Notes: a model not told the origin generated them from the letters alone. 64,000 nucleotides of DNA from Pseudomonadota bacterium (GCA_021821945.1 JAJZTF010000005.1:60361-124360); one strand, 5' to 3'. Positions 1-10,083 are shown, counted from the stretch's first letter. Translations and numbers: made by a program.

Positions 1-2
1 GC

Positions 3-146
3 GGCGAAACAGGTGCAGTCAACGCAGCCGTGCGCGCCGGCGCCGATGCCTGCGAGCGCGTCGGCGATGGCCTCGTCGCAGCTCACATCATCGCACGCGT
101 ACACAGCGAAGTCGAAAACATCCTGCCTACCGCTGAAGCAGCTTGA
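3..146 (+). CDS. csoS1: CsoS1-type carboxysome shell protein (BMC domain), 5' end truncated by window edge
   Basis: In-frame translation GETGAVNAAVRAGADACERVGDGLVAAHIIARVHSEVENILPTAEAA*; nearly identical to the C-terminal half of the next gene. Confidence 0.9.
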   Translation, partial: GETGAVNAAVRAGADACERVGDGLVAAHIIARVHSEVENILPTAEAA

Positions 147-174
147 ATTCGTGATTAGATAAAGGAGAAAGAAA

Positions 175-516
175 ATGGCAACAGGTATGACTGGCATTGC
201 GCTGGGAATGATTGAAACTCGCGGTCTTGTGCCCGCAATCGAAGCGGCTGACGCCATGACCAAGGCCGCCGAAGTGCGCCTCATCGGTCGCCAGTTCGTC
301 GGCGGCGGATACGTCACCGTGCTCGTGCGCGGCGAAACAGGTGCAGTCAACGCAGCCGTGCGCGCCGGCGCCGATGCCTGCGAGCGCGTCGGCGATGGCC
401 TCGTCGCAGCTCACATCATCGCACGCGTACACAGCGAAGTCGAAAACATCCTGCCCGCAAAACCGAGCGCCAACGCCGGAGGGAGAGACAGCGACGTAAG
501 CACCATCGTCTCATAA
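175..516 (+). CDS. csoS1: CsoS1-type carboxysome shell protein (BMC domain)
   Basis: MATGMTGIALGMIETRGLVPAIEAADAMTKAAEVRLIGRQFVGGGYVTVLVRGETGAVNAAV, canonical CsoS1 sequence; RBS aaaggagaaa upstream. Confidence 0.95.
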   Translation: MATGMTGIALGMIETRGLVPAIEAADAMTKAAEVRLIGRQFVGGGYVTVLVRGETGAVNAAVRAGADACERVGDGLVAAHIIARVHSEVENILPAKPSANAGGRDSDVSTIVS

Positions 517-529
517 TCAAGGGTGCATC

Positions 530-961
530 ATGGGAAGGGATCCAAGGCTATTGGGATATTTGAACCGGGCGCTGGGCCATGAAATGGCTGCAGTTCAGCA
601 ATATATGGCTCAGTCAAGAATATGCGACCAATGGGGAATGGAGAAATATTGCGCGCATTTCCGCCAGGACGTCACCGAGGAACTTGAACATGTGCAGATC
701 CTGATCGATGCGCTGCTGAAACTTGGCTCTGCACCCAACGCCACCCAGTTGCCGGCTGTGAGGCTTGGAAGAAATTTGCGCGAGATGATAGCCATCGATC
801 ATGTCCTGGAAGTCGAAGCAATACGCTTGTACGAAGAGGCGGCCGAATATTGCATGCGCGTGCGCGACTTCGAGCATCAATCCCTGTTCGCGAAGATTAT
901 GAATGACGAGTTGACGCATTGTGAAGAACTGAACAAAATGCAAGCCGATCTTCCAGACTAA
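530..961 (+). CDS. Bacterioferritin-like protein of the alpha-carboxysome locus
   Basis: Four-helix ferritin-like pattern (GHEMAAVQQYMAQSR, EELEHVQILIDALLKLG, DHVLEVEAIRLYEEA, DELTHCEEL) directly after csoS1. Confidence 0.8.
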   Translation: MGRDPRLLGYLNRALGHEMAAVQQYMAQSRICDQWGMEKYCAHFRQDVTEELEHVQILIDALLKLGSAPNATQLPAVRLGRNLREMIAIDHVLEVEAIRLYEEAAEYCMRVRDFEHQSLFAKIMNDELTHCEELNKMQADLPD

Positions 962-972
962 GGTGCAGAAAC

Positions 973-1242
973 ATGAGTGAAGGCGAAAATCCCATCCCGC
1001 GCTGGCTAAGGCAAGATTTGCCACCGACGCTAAGCCAGCGTTTCGATTTCGAGAACTATGCGGCGACCAGACGCTTTCTCGACGACCTGGCCAAGCTCTG
1101 TGAACAGACGCAGCTCTATCCCAACTTGAGCTTTGGCAAGAATTACGTTGGCGTGACCATCGACGCCAATGGCGAGAAGATTTCGCCGGCGCATGTCGCG
1201 CTGGCACAAAAAATCGACCATCTTTTTGCCGGCAATACCTGA
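973..1242 (+). CDS. Pterin-4a-carbinolamine dehydratase-like RuBisCO assembly factor (acRAF-type)
   Basis: 89-aa protein with PCD-like C-terminus (NLSFGKNYVGVTIDANGEKISPAHVALAQKID) in the position expected in cso loci. Confidence 0.75.
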   Translation: MSEGENPIPRWLRQDLPPTLSQRFDFENYAATRRFLDDLAKLCEQTQLYPNLSFGKNYVGVTIDANGEKISPAHVALAQKIDHLFAGNT

Positions 1243-1874
1243 TGTCCACGCTGCGCATCGCGATCACGAACCAGAAGGGCGGAACAGGCAAGACCACCTT
1301 GGCGCTCAATCTGGCAGCAGGCCTTCATCAGCGCGACCGCACCCTGGTCCTGGATACCGATCCGCAAAGATCGATCAGTCAATGGGCCGGCATGAACGAA
1401 GCGGGCGACCTGCCGGAAGTGCAGCATGTCCAGGACAATGCCGATCTGGCACAATTCCTGAAGGGGAGCCGAAAACATCGCTATGTTGTGCTGGATTGCC
1501 CCCCTACCCTGCAAACAACCACAGTGGGCGATGTGCTGAGGAACGTCGACATTGCGCTGGTTCCGATTCAGCCATCCCCGGTGGATTTGTGGGCCAGCAT
1601 TGATATCGCTGACGAGGTGAAGCGTGCAACGGCAGAAAATCCCCGCCTCAGGGCATTCGTGGTTCTGAATCAGCTGGATGCCCGCAACTCGCTATCCAGA
1701 TCGATGCACGAAGCCCTGGCAGAATTTGATTTTCCGACATTGCAAACAGGGATTGCACGCCGTGCGGCCTATCGCAATGCGGCAATGGAAGGAACAAGCG
1801 TGTATGGACTTGGCCCCCGTGGCAAGGCAGCAGTTTGTGAAATTGAAGCCATCATAAAGGAGTTGTTAAAATGA
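1242..1874 (+). CDS. mcdA: ParA-type ATPase, carboxysome positioning McdA
   Basis: Walker motif NQKGGTGKTTLALNLA; follows the PCD-like gene (TGATG overlap) and precedes a small McdB-like ORF. Confidence 0.85.
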   Translation: MSTLRIAITNQKGGTGKTTLALNLAAGLHQRDRTLVLDTDPQRSISQWAGMNEAGDLPEVQHVQDNADLAQFLKGSRKHRYVVLDCPPTLQTTTVGDVLRNVDIALVPIQPSPVDLWASIDIADEVKRATAENPRLRAFVVLNQLDARNSLSRSMHEALAEFDFPTLQTGIARRAAYRNAAMEGTSVYGLGPRGKAAVCEIEAIIKELLK

Positions 1875-2044
1875 GCAAAGCATCCAATAAACTTGCCGTC
1901 AGCATGCGCAAGGTCAAGGTTCAGGAAAACAAAGCCGAGGAAAAACCGGCTACAATAGCGAAAAAAGTGGCGGCAAGCCCCCCCACCAAGACCGTTAAAC
2001 CCGCCCGTGTTCCGATGCTCTCGGAACGCGTGTGGCCCGACTGA
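1871..2044 (+). CDS. mcdB: Putative McdB, carboxysome positioning partner of McdA (57 aa)
   Basis: ATGA overlap with mcdA; translation [57 protein letters not shown]: low complexity, disordered-looking, Trp near C-terminus; below the ORF-track size cutoff. Confidence 0.75.
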   Translation: MSKASNKLAVSMRKVKVQENKAEEKPATIAKKVAASPPTKTVKPARVPMLSERVWPD

Positions 2045-2078
2045 CATCTGCTATTACTGCATTACTGAGCGTATATTT

Positions 2079-2594
2079 ATGGATCTGAAGAAGCGAAAGC
2101 CGGTCGCGAAAAAGCCGCTGGTTGGCGTCGTGATGGGAAGCGACAGCGACTGGAAAATCATGCAGAACGCGGCACAGATGCTGGAAGAATTCGGCATCCC
2201 GCATGAGGCCAAAGTGGTATCTGCCCACCGCACACCGGATCTCTTATACGACTACGCCGAAAACGCCGCCACGCGGGGATTGCAATGCATCATCGCAGGT
2301 GCAGGTGGTTCGGCACACCTGCCCGGAATGCTTGCCGCCAAAACCACGGTTCCCGTGCTCGGCGTCCCGGTGACATCCCGGGCCCTCAAGGGGCTTGATT
2401 CCCTGCTGTCCATCGTCCAGATGCCAAAGGGGATTCCGGTTGCAACCTTCGCAATCGGAGAAGCCGGCGCTGCGAATGCGGCCCTATTCGCGGCGGCAAT
2501 GCTCGCAAATCATGATGCGGTCCTCGCACGTAAACTCGAAAAATTCCGCAAGCAACAGGTCGCCAAGGTCAAGGCGATGAAACTGCCAAAATGA
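2079..2594 (+). CDS. purE: 5-(carboxyamino)imidazole ribonucleotide mutase PurE
   Basis: [42 protein letters not shown] signature; start taken at MDLKKRKPV. Confidence 0.95.
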   Translation: MDLKKRKPVAKKPLVGVVMGSDSDWKIMQNAAQMLEEFGIPHEAKVVSAHRTPDLLYDYAENAATRGLQCIIAGAGGSAHLPGMLAAKTTVPVLGVPVTSRALKGLDSLLSIVQMPKGIPVATFAIGEAGAANAALFAAAMLANHDAVLARKLEKFRKQQVAKVKAMKLPK

Positions 2595-3721
2595 TATTGC
2601 CGGGCGCTACACTAGGCATGCTCGGCGGCGGGCAATTGGGCCGCATGTTCATCGTTGCCGCACGCACCATGGGTTACCGGACCATCGTGCTCGACCCGGA
2701 TCCGCAAAGCCCTGCGGGCAGGATAGCGGACGAACATCTGATGTCGGAATATGAAGACCCCCAAGCCCTTGACCGCCTTGCGAACGAGTGCGCCGCCGTG
2801 ACCACGGAGTTTGAAAATATCCCTGCATCCACGCTGGACAGGCTGGCCCGGCACTGCGTCGTCAGCCCGGGTTCGCTGGCAGTTGCAACCACCCAGAACC
2901 GCATTTACGAAAAAACCTTTCTGCGGGACCACGGATTCCCAACCGCCCCATTCGCCTTCGTGCAAAGCGAGAGCGACCTGGTCGATGCTTTCGAAAAGAT
3001 CAACTCGCCCGCCATTCTCAAGGTAAGCCGTTTCGGCTATGACGGCAAGGGGCAGGCAAAGGCAAAGGATGTACGCGAAGCCCTAGTCGCATGGAATGAC
3101 ATGAAGCGTGAACCCTGCGTGCTTGAAGGCCAAGTGCCGCTCGACACCGAAGTGTCCGTGATACTTGCGCGCGGCATCGACAATGAGATGGCGGTCTATC
3201 CTTTGAGCGAGAATTCCCATGCGAATGGCGTGCTGGACATCACCGTGGTGCCTGCAAGCGTGAGCCCCGGGCTGATCGAAGAGGCCAAGTCCATGGCATG
3301 CAGGATAGCCGTTCAGCTTGATTATGTCGGCGTGCTCGCGGTCGAATTTTTCATAAGCCACGGCAGGCTGCTGGTCAATGAAATCGCCCCAAGACCGCAC
3401 AACAGCGGCCATTACACGATGGACGCCTGCGTCACCAGCCAGTTTGAGCAGCAGGTGCGCGCAATGTGCGGACTGCCCTTGGGTGACACGCGGCTTTTAT
3501 CGCCTGCAGCGATGGTCAACCTGCTGGGCGATCTATGGAAAGATGGCGAGCCCCGCTGGGAACAGATCCTGAAAAGTCCCCGTGCCAAGCTGCACCTGTA
3601 TGGCAAGCGCGAAGCGCGCCCAGGACGCAAGATGGGTCACTATACCTGCCTTGCCTCGACTGCAATGGAAGCACGCGATGAGGCGCTTAAAATACAGCAA
3701 GAACTCGGGCAGCACTGCTGA
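2591..3721 (+). CDS. purK: 5-(carboxyamino)imidazole ribonucleotide synthase PurK (ATP-grasp)
   Basis: [43 protein letters not shown]; 4-bp overlap with purE. Confidence 0.95.
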   Translation: MILPGATLGMLGGGQLGRMFIVAARTMGYRTIVLDPDPQSPAGRIADEHLMSEYEDPQALDRLANECAAVTTEFENIPASTLDRLARHCVVSPGSLAVATTQNRIYEKTFLRDHGFPTAPFAFVQSESDLVDAFEKINSPAILKVSRFGYDGKGQAKAKDVREALVAWNDMKREPCVLEGQVPLDTEVSVILARGIDNEMAVYPLSENSHANGVLDITVVPASVSPGLIEEAKSMACRIAVQLDYVGVLAVEFFISHGRLLVNEIAPRPHNSGHYTMDACVTSQFEQQVRAMCGLPLGDTRLLSPAAMVNLLGDLWKDGEPRWEQILKSPRAKLHLYGKREARPGRKMGHYTCLASTAMEARDEALKIQQELGQHC

Positions 3722-3760
3722 AGACCCGCCCTGCCGGCACATCCCGATGGCAGCATCAAG

Positions 3761-4738
3761 TCATTGCCTTTTCTTTCTGGCAGGCGGCTTCTGATTCGGG
3801 AACCCGCTTATGCCGAGCAGAAATTTCCGGCTTAACGCCTGGCTTTCCTGTTGCAGGAATTCCAGAAATGTCTTTGCGAGTATCGACAGCGGCTTCTCCT
3901 TTGAATATGCAAGATACCATTGACGGCGTATCGGGAAGCCTTCCACGTCCAGCACTGCGAGCTCATCTTCGCCCCGGTCAAGCGCCAGGGTATGCGCCGA
4001 AAGCACGGCGATCCCCAGGCCGCCTGCGACCGCATGCTTGATCGCCTCATTGCTTCCGAGCTCCATGCGGACCTTGAGTTTCAGACCGCGTTCGGCAAAG
4101 AACTTTTCGGTGGATAGCCGGGTACCCGAGCCCGCCTCCCTCATCAGGAACTGCTCTTCCGAAAGACGCCTGGGGGAGATATTTTTGGCGTCGGCGAGCG
4201 GATGATTGCGCGCGGCGAGAACCACGATCGGATTTTCAAGGAAAGGCTTCACTTCCACGTCCATGTGTTCGGGCGGCTGCCCCAGCACATAGATATCGTC
4301 CTGATTCTCCGCCATGCGCTGCAACAGGTGCTCCCTGTTGTCGACGCTTAACAGAACGTCCACGCCCGGATAGCGCTGGCAGAACAAACCCAAGAGGCGC
4401 GGCACGAAATACTTTGCGGTGGTGATCACGGACAGCTTCAGTCTTCCTGCCTTGACCCCCCTCATGTCGGCAAGCAGCATTTCATAGCGGGAAAGCTCAT
4501 CGAAAATGTCGCGGCAGACCTTGAGAAGCTCTTCCCCGGCAAAGGTCAGCGAAACACGCTTGCCGGTCTGCTCGATGAGCGGCTGCCCCACGAGGTCGGT
4601 CAGCTGCTTTAGCTGTATGGATACGGTGGGCTGCGTGGTGTGCAGCTCTTCTGCGGCGCGCGTATAGCTCAAGTTGCGTGCAACTGCCTCGAAAACCTTG
4701 AGCTGGCGCAATGTCGCATTTCTGATCATGGCTTTCAT
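3761..4738 (-). CDS. cbbR: LysR-family regulator CbbR
   Basis: MKAMIRNATLRQLKVFEAVARNLSYTRAAEELHTTQPTVSIQLKQLTDLVG; divergent from cbbL. Exact start uncertain (4738, 4729 or 4786). Confidence 0.9.
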   Translation of the reverse strand: MKAMIRNATLRQLKVFEAVARNLSYTRAAEELHTTQPTVSIQLKQLTDLVGQPLIEQTGKRVSLTFAGEELLKVCRDIFDELSRYEMLLADMRGVKAGRLKLSVITTAKYFVPRLLGLFCQRYPGVDVLLSVDNREHLLQRMAENQDDIYVLGQPPEHMDVEVKPFLENPIVVLAARNHPLADAKNISPRRLSEEQFLMREAGSGTRLSTEKFFAERGLKLKVRMELGSNEAIKHAVAGGLGIAVLSAHTLALDRGEDELAVLDVEGFPIRRQWYLAYSKEKPLSILAKTFLEFLQQESQALSRKFLLGISGFPNQKPPARKKRQ

Positions 4739-4778
4739 CCTGGGTAACCATTGATCATGGTAAATGATCTGCATAAGA

Positions 4779-4797
4779 AAATACAATTATTGTTTAT
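4779..4797. promoter_or_regulatory. Candidate CbbR operator: AT-rich imperfect palindrome aaatacaattattgtttat in the cbbR-cbbL intergenic region
   Basis: Imperfect dyad upstream of a possible -10 (TATAGT near 4811) and cbbL; by-eye call. Confidence 0.35.
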
Positions 4798-4892
4798 GGA
4801 TCGTTTTGTATATAGTGCCGGCATGCTCAAAAGGGCTACAGGTCTTTCCAGGGTGGAAGACATCTGATTAACCAGACAAAAAGGAAGTTGCT

Positions 4893-6314
4893 ATGGCCGT
4901 CAAGACCTACAACGCCGGTGTAAAGGAATACCGGCAAACTTACTGGATGCCGGAATACACACCATTGGATTCCGACATTCTTGCATGTTTCAAGATTACA
5001 CCTCAGCCTGGCGTGGATCGTGAAGAGGCAGCTGCGGCTGTTGCAGCGGAATCTTCGACGGGTACCTGGACAACGGTTTGGACAGACCTTCTGACCGATC
5101 TGGACTACTACAAGGGCCGCGCATACAGGATCGAGGACGTCCCCGGGGATGACACCTGCTTCTACGCATTTGTGGCCTATCCGATCGACCTGTTCGAAGA
5201 AGGCTCCGTGGTCAACGTCTTCACCTCGCTGGTCGGCAACGTGTTCGGCTTCAAGGCGATCCGCGCATTGCGTCTCGAAGACGTGCGTTTCCCGCTCGCC
5301 TACGTGAAGACCTGCGGTGGCCCACCCCACGGCATCCAGGTCGAGCGCGACATGATGAACAAGTATGGCCGTCCTATGCTGGGCTGCACGATCAAGCCCA
5401 AGCTGGGCCTGTCCGCAAAGAACTACGGTCGCGCCGTTTACGAGTGCCTGCGCGGCGGTCTGGATTTCACCAAGGACGACGAGAACGTCAACAGCCAGCC
5501 GTTCATGCGCTGGAGACAGCGTTTCGACTTCGTGATGGAAGCGATCCACAAGGCAGAACGCGAAACCGGCGAGCGCAAGGGTCACTACCTGAACGTCACG
5601 GCACCCACGCCTGAAGAGATGTACAAGCGTGCCGAATATGCAAAAGAGCTCGGCGCACCGATCATCATGCACGACTACATCACCGGCGGCTTCTGCGCCA
5701 ACACCGGTCTTGCAAACTGGTGCCGCGACAACGGCATCCTGCTGCACATCCACCGCGCGATGCACGCTGTGATCGACCGCAATCCTCACCACGGTATCCA
5801 TTTCCGCGTGCTGACCAAGATCCTGCGCCTCTCCGGCGGCGATCACCTGCACTCCGGCACCGTCGTGGGCAAACTGGAAGGCGACCGCGGCGCGACCCTG
5901 GGCTGGATCGACCTGATGCGTGACTCCTTCACGGCTGAAGACCGCTCGCGCGGCATCATGTTCGACCAGGACTGGGGCTCCATGCCTGGCGTGATGCCTG
6001 TGGCTTCCGGCGGCATCCATGTATGGCACATGCCCGCGCTGGTCAACATCTTCGGCGACGACTCCGTTCTGCAGTTCGGCGGCGGCACGCTGGGCCACCC
6101 ATGGGGCAATGCGGCAGGTGCTGCAGCCAACCGCGTGGCGCTCGAGGCTTGCGTTGAAGCGCGCAACCGCGGCATCGCCATCGAGAAGGAAGGCAAGGCT
6201 GTGCTGACAGAGGCAGCGAAGAACAGCCCTGAACTCAAGATCGCCATGGAAACATGGAAAGAGATCAAGTTCGAGTTCGACACCGTCGACAAGCTGGACG
6301 TCGCTCACAAGTGA
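4893..6314 (+). CDS. cbbL: RuBisCO large subunit, form I (IA-like)
   Basis: [78 protein letters not shown]; active-site [21 protein letters not shown]. Confidence 0.98.
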   Translation: MAVKTYNAGVKEYRQTYWMPEYTPLDSDILACFKITPQPGVDREEAAAAVAAESSTGTWTTVWTDLLTDLDYYKGRAYRIEDVPGDDTCFYAFVAYPIDLFEEGSVVNVFTSLVGNVFGFKAIRALRLEDVRFPLAYVKTCGGPPHGIQVERDMMNKYGRPMLGCTIKPKLGLSAKNYGRAVYECLRGGLDFTKDDENVNSQPFMRWRQRFDFVMEAIHKAERETGERKGHYLNVTAPTPEEMYKRAEYAKELGAPIIMHDYITGGFCANTGLANWCRDNGILLHIHRAMHAVIDRNPHHGIHFRVLTKILRLSGGDHLHSGTVVGKLEGDRGATLGWIDLMRDSFTAEDRSRGIMFDQDWGSMPGVMPVASGGIHVWHMPALVNIFGDDSVLQFGGGTLGHPWGNAAGAAANRVALEACVEARNRGIAIEKEGKAVLTEAAKNSPELKIAMETWKEIKFEFDTVDKLDVAHK

Positions 6315-6321
6315 TGAATCT

Positions 6322-6340
6322 CCCGGCGCGCTGCGCCGGG
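6322..6340 (+). other. Intercistronic hairpin between cbbL and cbbS (cccggcgc-gct-gcgccggg)
   Basis: 8-bp perfect stem with 3-nt loop; no following T-run. Confidence 0.6.
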
Positions 6341-6364
6341 TCTCAAACATAACTGGAGAAAACA

Positions 6365-6721
6365 ATGTCTGAAATGTTGGATTACAAGAGCCGCTTGTCT
6401 GACCCTTCAAGCCGCAAGTTCGAAACCTTTTCCTATCTGCCGGCGATGAATGCCGACCAGATCAGGAAACAGGTCGAGTACATCGTCAACAAGGGCTGGA
6501 ACCCCGCGATCGAGCACACAGAGCCAGAGCACCTGATGGACAACTACTGGTACATGTGGAAGCTGCCGATGTTCGGCGAGACCGACGTGAACAAGATTCT
6601 GGCCGAAGCAGAAGCATGCCACAGGGCAAACCCGAACAACCACGTTCGTCTGGTCGGCTATGACAACTTCGCTCAAAGCCAGGGCGCTGCCATGGTGATC
6701 TACCGCGGCAAGACCGTGTAA
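6365..6721 (+). CDS. cbbS: RuBisCO small subunit
   Basis: [57 protein letters not shown]. Confidence 0.98.
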   Translation: MSEMLDYKSRLSDPSSRKFETFSYLPAMNADQIRKQVEYIVNKGWNPAIEHTEPEHLMDNYWYMWKLPMFGETDVNKILAEAEACHRANPNNHVRLVGYDNFAQSQGAAMVIYRGKTV

Positions 6722-6728
6722 AGCAGTT

Positions 6729-6748
6729 CCCCGCCGCCTGCGGCGGGG
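6729..6748 (+). other. Intercistronic hairpin between cbbS and cbbQ (ccccgccgc-ct-gcggcgggg)
   Basis: 9-bp perfect GC stem, no T-run. Confidence 0.6.
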
Positions 6749-6811
6749 CATGGACGAAAGCGGCTTGATTGCAGGCTGCTTCCTTCCCTGTGTTGAAAGA
6801 TGGAGACATAG

Positions 6812-7615
6812 ATGAGCGACATCATCCAGCAGTATCGTATCGAAGCAGAACCCTATTACCGTCCCGTCGCCGACGAAGTCGAGCTGTATGAGGCTGCTTA
6901 CAGCGTGCGCATGCCGATGATGCTCAAAGGCCCCACCGGTTGCGGCAAATCCCGCTTTGTCGAGCACATGGCGTGGAAGCTCAAAAAGCCTTTGATCACC
7001 GTGGCCTGCAACGAAGACATGACGGCTTCCGATCTGGTCGGCCGCTTCCTGCTCGATGCTCAGGGCACGCGCTGGCAGGACGGCCCGCTTGCCCTTGCTG
7101 CGCGCTATGGCGCGATCTGCTATCTCGACGAAGTGGTCGAGGCGCGCCAGGACACCACGGTGGTGATACACCCGCTGACCGACAACCGTCGCGTTCTGCC
7201 TCTGGAAAAGAAGGGCGAACTGATCAAGGCGCATCCGGATTTCCAGCTCGTCATTTCATACAATCCCGGATACCAGTCCCTGATGAAGGATTTGAAGCAG
7301 TCGACCAAGCAGCGCTTCGGCGCGCTGGACTTCAGCTATCCCGAGCACGACATCGAAACCGAGATCATATCGCATGAGACCAGCGTCAATGCCGAAGTGG
7401 CAGGCAAGCTGGTTTCCATCGCAGAGCGCGCAAGAAACCTGAAGGGGCACGGGCTGGACGAAGGCATCTCGACCCGCATGCTGATCTATGCAGGCAGCCT
7501 GATCTCCAATGGCGTCGATCCCATCAAGGCATGCCGCGTGGCGCTGGTGCGCCCGATCACGGACGATCCCGACATGCGGGATGCGCTGGATGCGGCAGTC
7601 AGCACCTATTTCTGA
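6812..7615 (+). CDS. cbbQ: RuBisCO activase component CbbQ (MoxR-type AAA+ ATPase)
   Basis: MMLKGPTGCGKSRFVEHMAWKL Walker A; directly after cbbS. Confidence 0.95.
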   Translation: MSDIIQQYRIEAEPYYRPVADEVELYEAAYSVRMPMMLKGPTGCGKSRFVEHMAWKLKKPLITVACNEDMTASDLVGRFLLDAQGTRWQDGPLALAARYGAICYLDEVVEARQDTTVVIHPLTDNRRVLPLEKKGELIKAHPDFQLVISYNPGYQSLMKDLKQSTKQRFGALDFSYPEHDIETEIISHETSVNAEVAGKLVSIAERARNLKGHGLDEGISTRMLIYAGSLISNGVDPIKACRVALVRPITDDPDMRDALDAAVSTYF

Positions 7616-7716
7616 TCGCAAGCCAAAGCAGCGCTGCCGGGTTTGATCGCAGTGACTAACAGGGTCTAGGGAGCAAAGGAGAATGGGTCATCTTAGAAGA
7701 TGACTCCAACTGAGCC

Positions 7717-10083
7717 ATGTCTATCCATCTCGAAGATTATCAAGAAATTCTCGGCGAACTGTCTGACAATTCGCAGGAAATTCTGCAATCCGCCTGGCAG
7801 GAAGCAGCGCGCGTCTTCAGCCCGCGCGGCCTGCAGAACTACCTCGAAGGCGCGGTGTCTTTGAAGGGACTGGGCCGCGGCAGCGAACTGGTCGCAACCT
7901 ACATAGAGATCGCCCCGGCGGTCGCCAAAATGCTGGGCGAGGATGTCATTCCCGACCTGGTCTACACCGCGATGAAGATGTCATCCAAGACCAGCGGCAC
8001 GGTGATCGAACTGGTGCTTGCAACCGCACCCACTGCGGCCGAACGCCTGGGCGATGCGACGCTCTTCTCCAAGTATCTGCAGCTGATCAACACGCTCCTG
8101 GCCAACGCGCCGCGCGGCGTCAAGCCGATGCTGGACAACCTGGATACGCTGTTCTCCCAGCTCACGCTGGGTGGCCTGCGCCGCTGGGCCAACTGGGGCG
8201 CCCAGGCGCACCGCACCAATTATGAAGAACAGGTGCGCTATTTCGGCCTGCAAACGCCGGAATCACTCGCAATCCTGCAACAGGAGCGCAAGGGCACGCT
8301 TTTCATCGACGTGCAGCGCCGGATCAACATGTATCTGCGCGCCTTGTGGGGACGGGATTTCTTCATGCGCCCGACTTCCGGAGACTTCGAGAAGCGCGAA
8401 GGCTACAAGCCCTACATCGAGAATTATCTGCTGCATGTCCCGGATGCATACGATGACTTCGTCATCAAGAAAGGCAATGAAGAGGTGCGCATTTCCGGAC
8501 TGGAACTGTACCGCGCCGCCACGGCGCACTGCGCGGCGCATGTCGTCTACACGCTCTCGCCCATCTCCGCAGAAGGACTGAACACGCTGCAGATGGCCGT
8601 CATCTCCGCGATCGAGGATGCGCGGGTCGAGCGCCTTGCGACCAATGCCTTCCCGGGTCTGAAGCAGCTCTGGTCCAGCCTGCACACCATCGAATCCTCC
8701 CAGGGCAATTCGATCGGCGACTATCTGAACCGCATCGCACGCGCGCTGCTTGACGAGACCTATCAGGACGACCATCCCGTGATCGTCAAGGCGCGCGAGC
8801 TTTTTGCAGAAGGACAGGACCGCCTGAAGGACAACCAGCTTTCCTGGGATATAGGCGTGGCACTCGCGCATGAATTGTCGCAGCTGCATATCCCCTTCCA
8901 TCCGCGCACCGACATGCTGATCGCGCCCTATCTCGACGACAACCGCTACTTCTGGGAGTTCGAGGAATTCGACATGGAGAAGGCGGCCTCTGCCGGTTAT
9001 GAATCGGTCAGGCAGGTCAGAAAGTATGTCAGCGTGATGGAGATGGCCAACGAGATCGACACCGAACTTGCGGGTGACGATGCCCAGGAGATATGGGTGC
9101 TTGCCACGGAGCTATACCCATACGAGAACATCGGCGACGAGAGCGGCGGAAAGTCCTACAACGAGCTGGAAGGCAGGGAGCCCGTCTCCGCACCCTACCA
9201 CTATTCGGAATGGGATTACCAGATCCAGCTTGAGCGTCCGACATGGGTGACCGTTCAGGAAAAGCGCCCCAAGACCGGTGAGATGCAGATCATCGAAGAC
9301 ATCGCCACGCAGTACAAGCGGCAAATCCAGCGCATGAAATTCCTGCTCGACGCGCTGCAACCGCAAGGCGTGACCCGCATAAGAAAGCTCGAGGACGGGG
9401 ACGAGCTCGACATCAACGCCGCGATCCGCTCGATGATAGACATACGCATGGTGCAACAGCCGGACCAGCGCATCATGATGCGCTCTGTTCGCAAGATGCG
9501 CGACATTTCGGTGATGGTGCTGCTTGACCTTTCAGAGTCGACCAACGAAAAGGTGAGCGGGAAAGATTACAGCGTGCTCGATCTGCAGCGCGAGGCTGCG
9601 GTGCTGCTGGCGGATGCAATCGACAAGATAGGCGATCCCTTCGCGATACACGGATTCTGTTCAGACGGCAGGCACAACGTCGAATACTTCCGCTACAAGG
9701 ATTTCGATCAGCCCTATGACGACCAGCCCAAGTCGCGCCTTGCAGCGATGACGGGCCAGCTTTCAACGCGCATGGGTGCGGCAATCCGCCATGCCGGGCA
9801 CTATCTGAAGCTGCAGAAGTCGTCCAAGAAACTGCTTCTTGTGATCACGGACGGCGAACCCGCTGACGTGGACGTGCGCGACCCGCAATACCTGCGCTAT
9901 GATACGAAAAAGGCCGTGGAAGAGCTCAGCCGCAACGGGGTAAACACCTTCTGCATGTCGCTCGATCCGCGCGCCGACCAGTATGTATCCAGGATATTCG
10001 GCGCGAGAAACTACATGGTCGTGGATCATGTCGAGCGCCTTCCTGAAAAGCTGCCTTTGCTTTATGCGGGACTGACAAGATGA
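7717..10083 (+). CDS. cbbO: RuBisCO activase component CbbO (VWA domain)
   Basis: C-terminal VWA (VMVLLDLSESTNEKV ... LLLVITDGEPADVDV); follows cbbQ. Confidence 0.93.
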   Translation: MSIHLEDYQEILGELSDNSQEILQSAWQEAARVFSPRGLQNYLEGAVSLKGLGRGSELVATYIEIAPAVAKMLGEDVIPDLVYTAMKMSSKTSGTVIELVLATAPTAAERLGDATLFSKYLQLINTLLANAPRGVKPMLDNLDTLFSQLTLGGLRRWANWGAQAHRTNYEEQVRYFGLQTPESLAILQQERKGTLFIDVQRRINMYLRALWGRDFFMRPTSGDFEKREGYKPYIENYLLHVPDAYDDFVIKKGNEEVRISGLELYRAATAHCAAHVVYTLSPISAEGLNTLQMAVISAIEDARVERLATNAFPGLKQLWSSLHTIESSQGNSIGDYLNRIARALLDETYQDDHPVIVKARELFAEGQDRLKDNQLSWDIGVALAHELSQLHIPFHPRTDMLIAPYLDDNRYFWEFEEFDMEKAASAGYESVRQVRKYVSVMEMANEIDTELAGDDAQEIWVLATELYPYENIGDESGGKSYNELEGREPVSAPYHYSEWDYQIQLERPTWVTVQEKRPKTGEMQIIEDIATQYKRQIQRMKFLLDALQPQGVTRIRKLEDGDELDINAAIRSMIDIRMVQQPDQRIMMRSVRKMRDISVMVLLDLSESTNEKVSGKDYSVLDLQREAAVLLADAIDKIGDPFAIHGFCSDGRHNVEYFRYKDFDQPYDDQPKSRLAAMTGQLSTRMGAAIRHAGHYLKLQKSSKKLLLVITDGEPADVDVRDPQYLRYDTKKAVEELSRNGVNTFCMSLDPRADQYVSRIFGARNYMVVDHVERLPEKLPLLYAGLTR

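Noticed and set aside
2007-2594. Longer PurE start ([10 protein letters not shown]...)
   Set aside because: The upstream part overlaps mcdB in another frame; conserved PurE begins at MDLKKRKPV (2079).
4836-6410. 524-aa minus-strand ORF opposite cbbL
   Set aside because: Shadow ORF of the highly conserved cbbL coding strand; low-complexity His/Val-rich translation with no recognisable domains.
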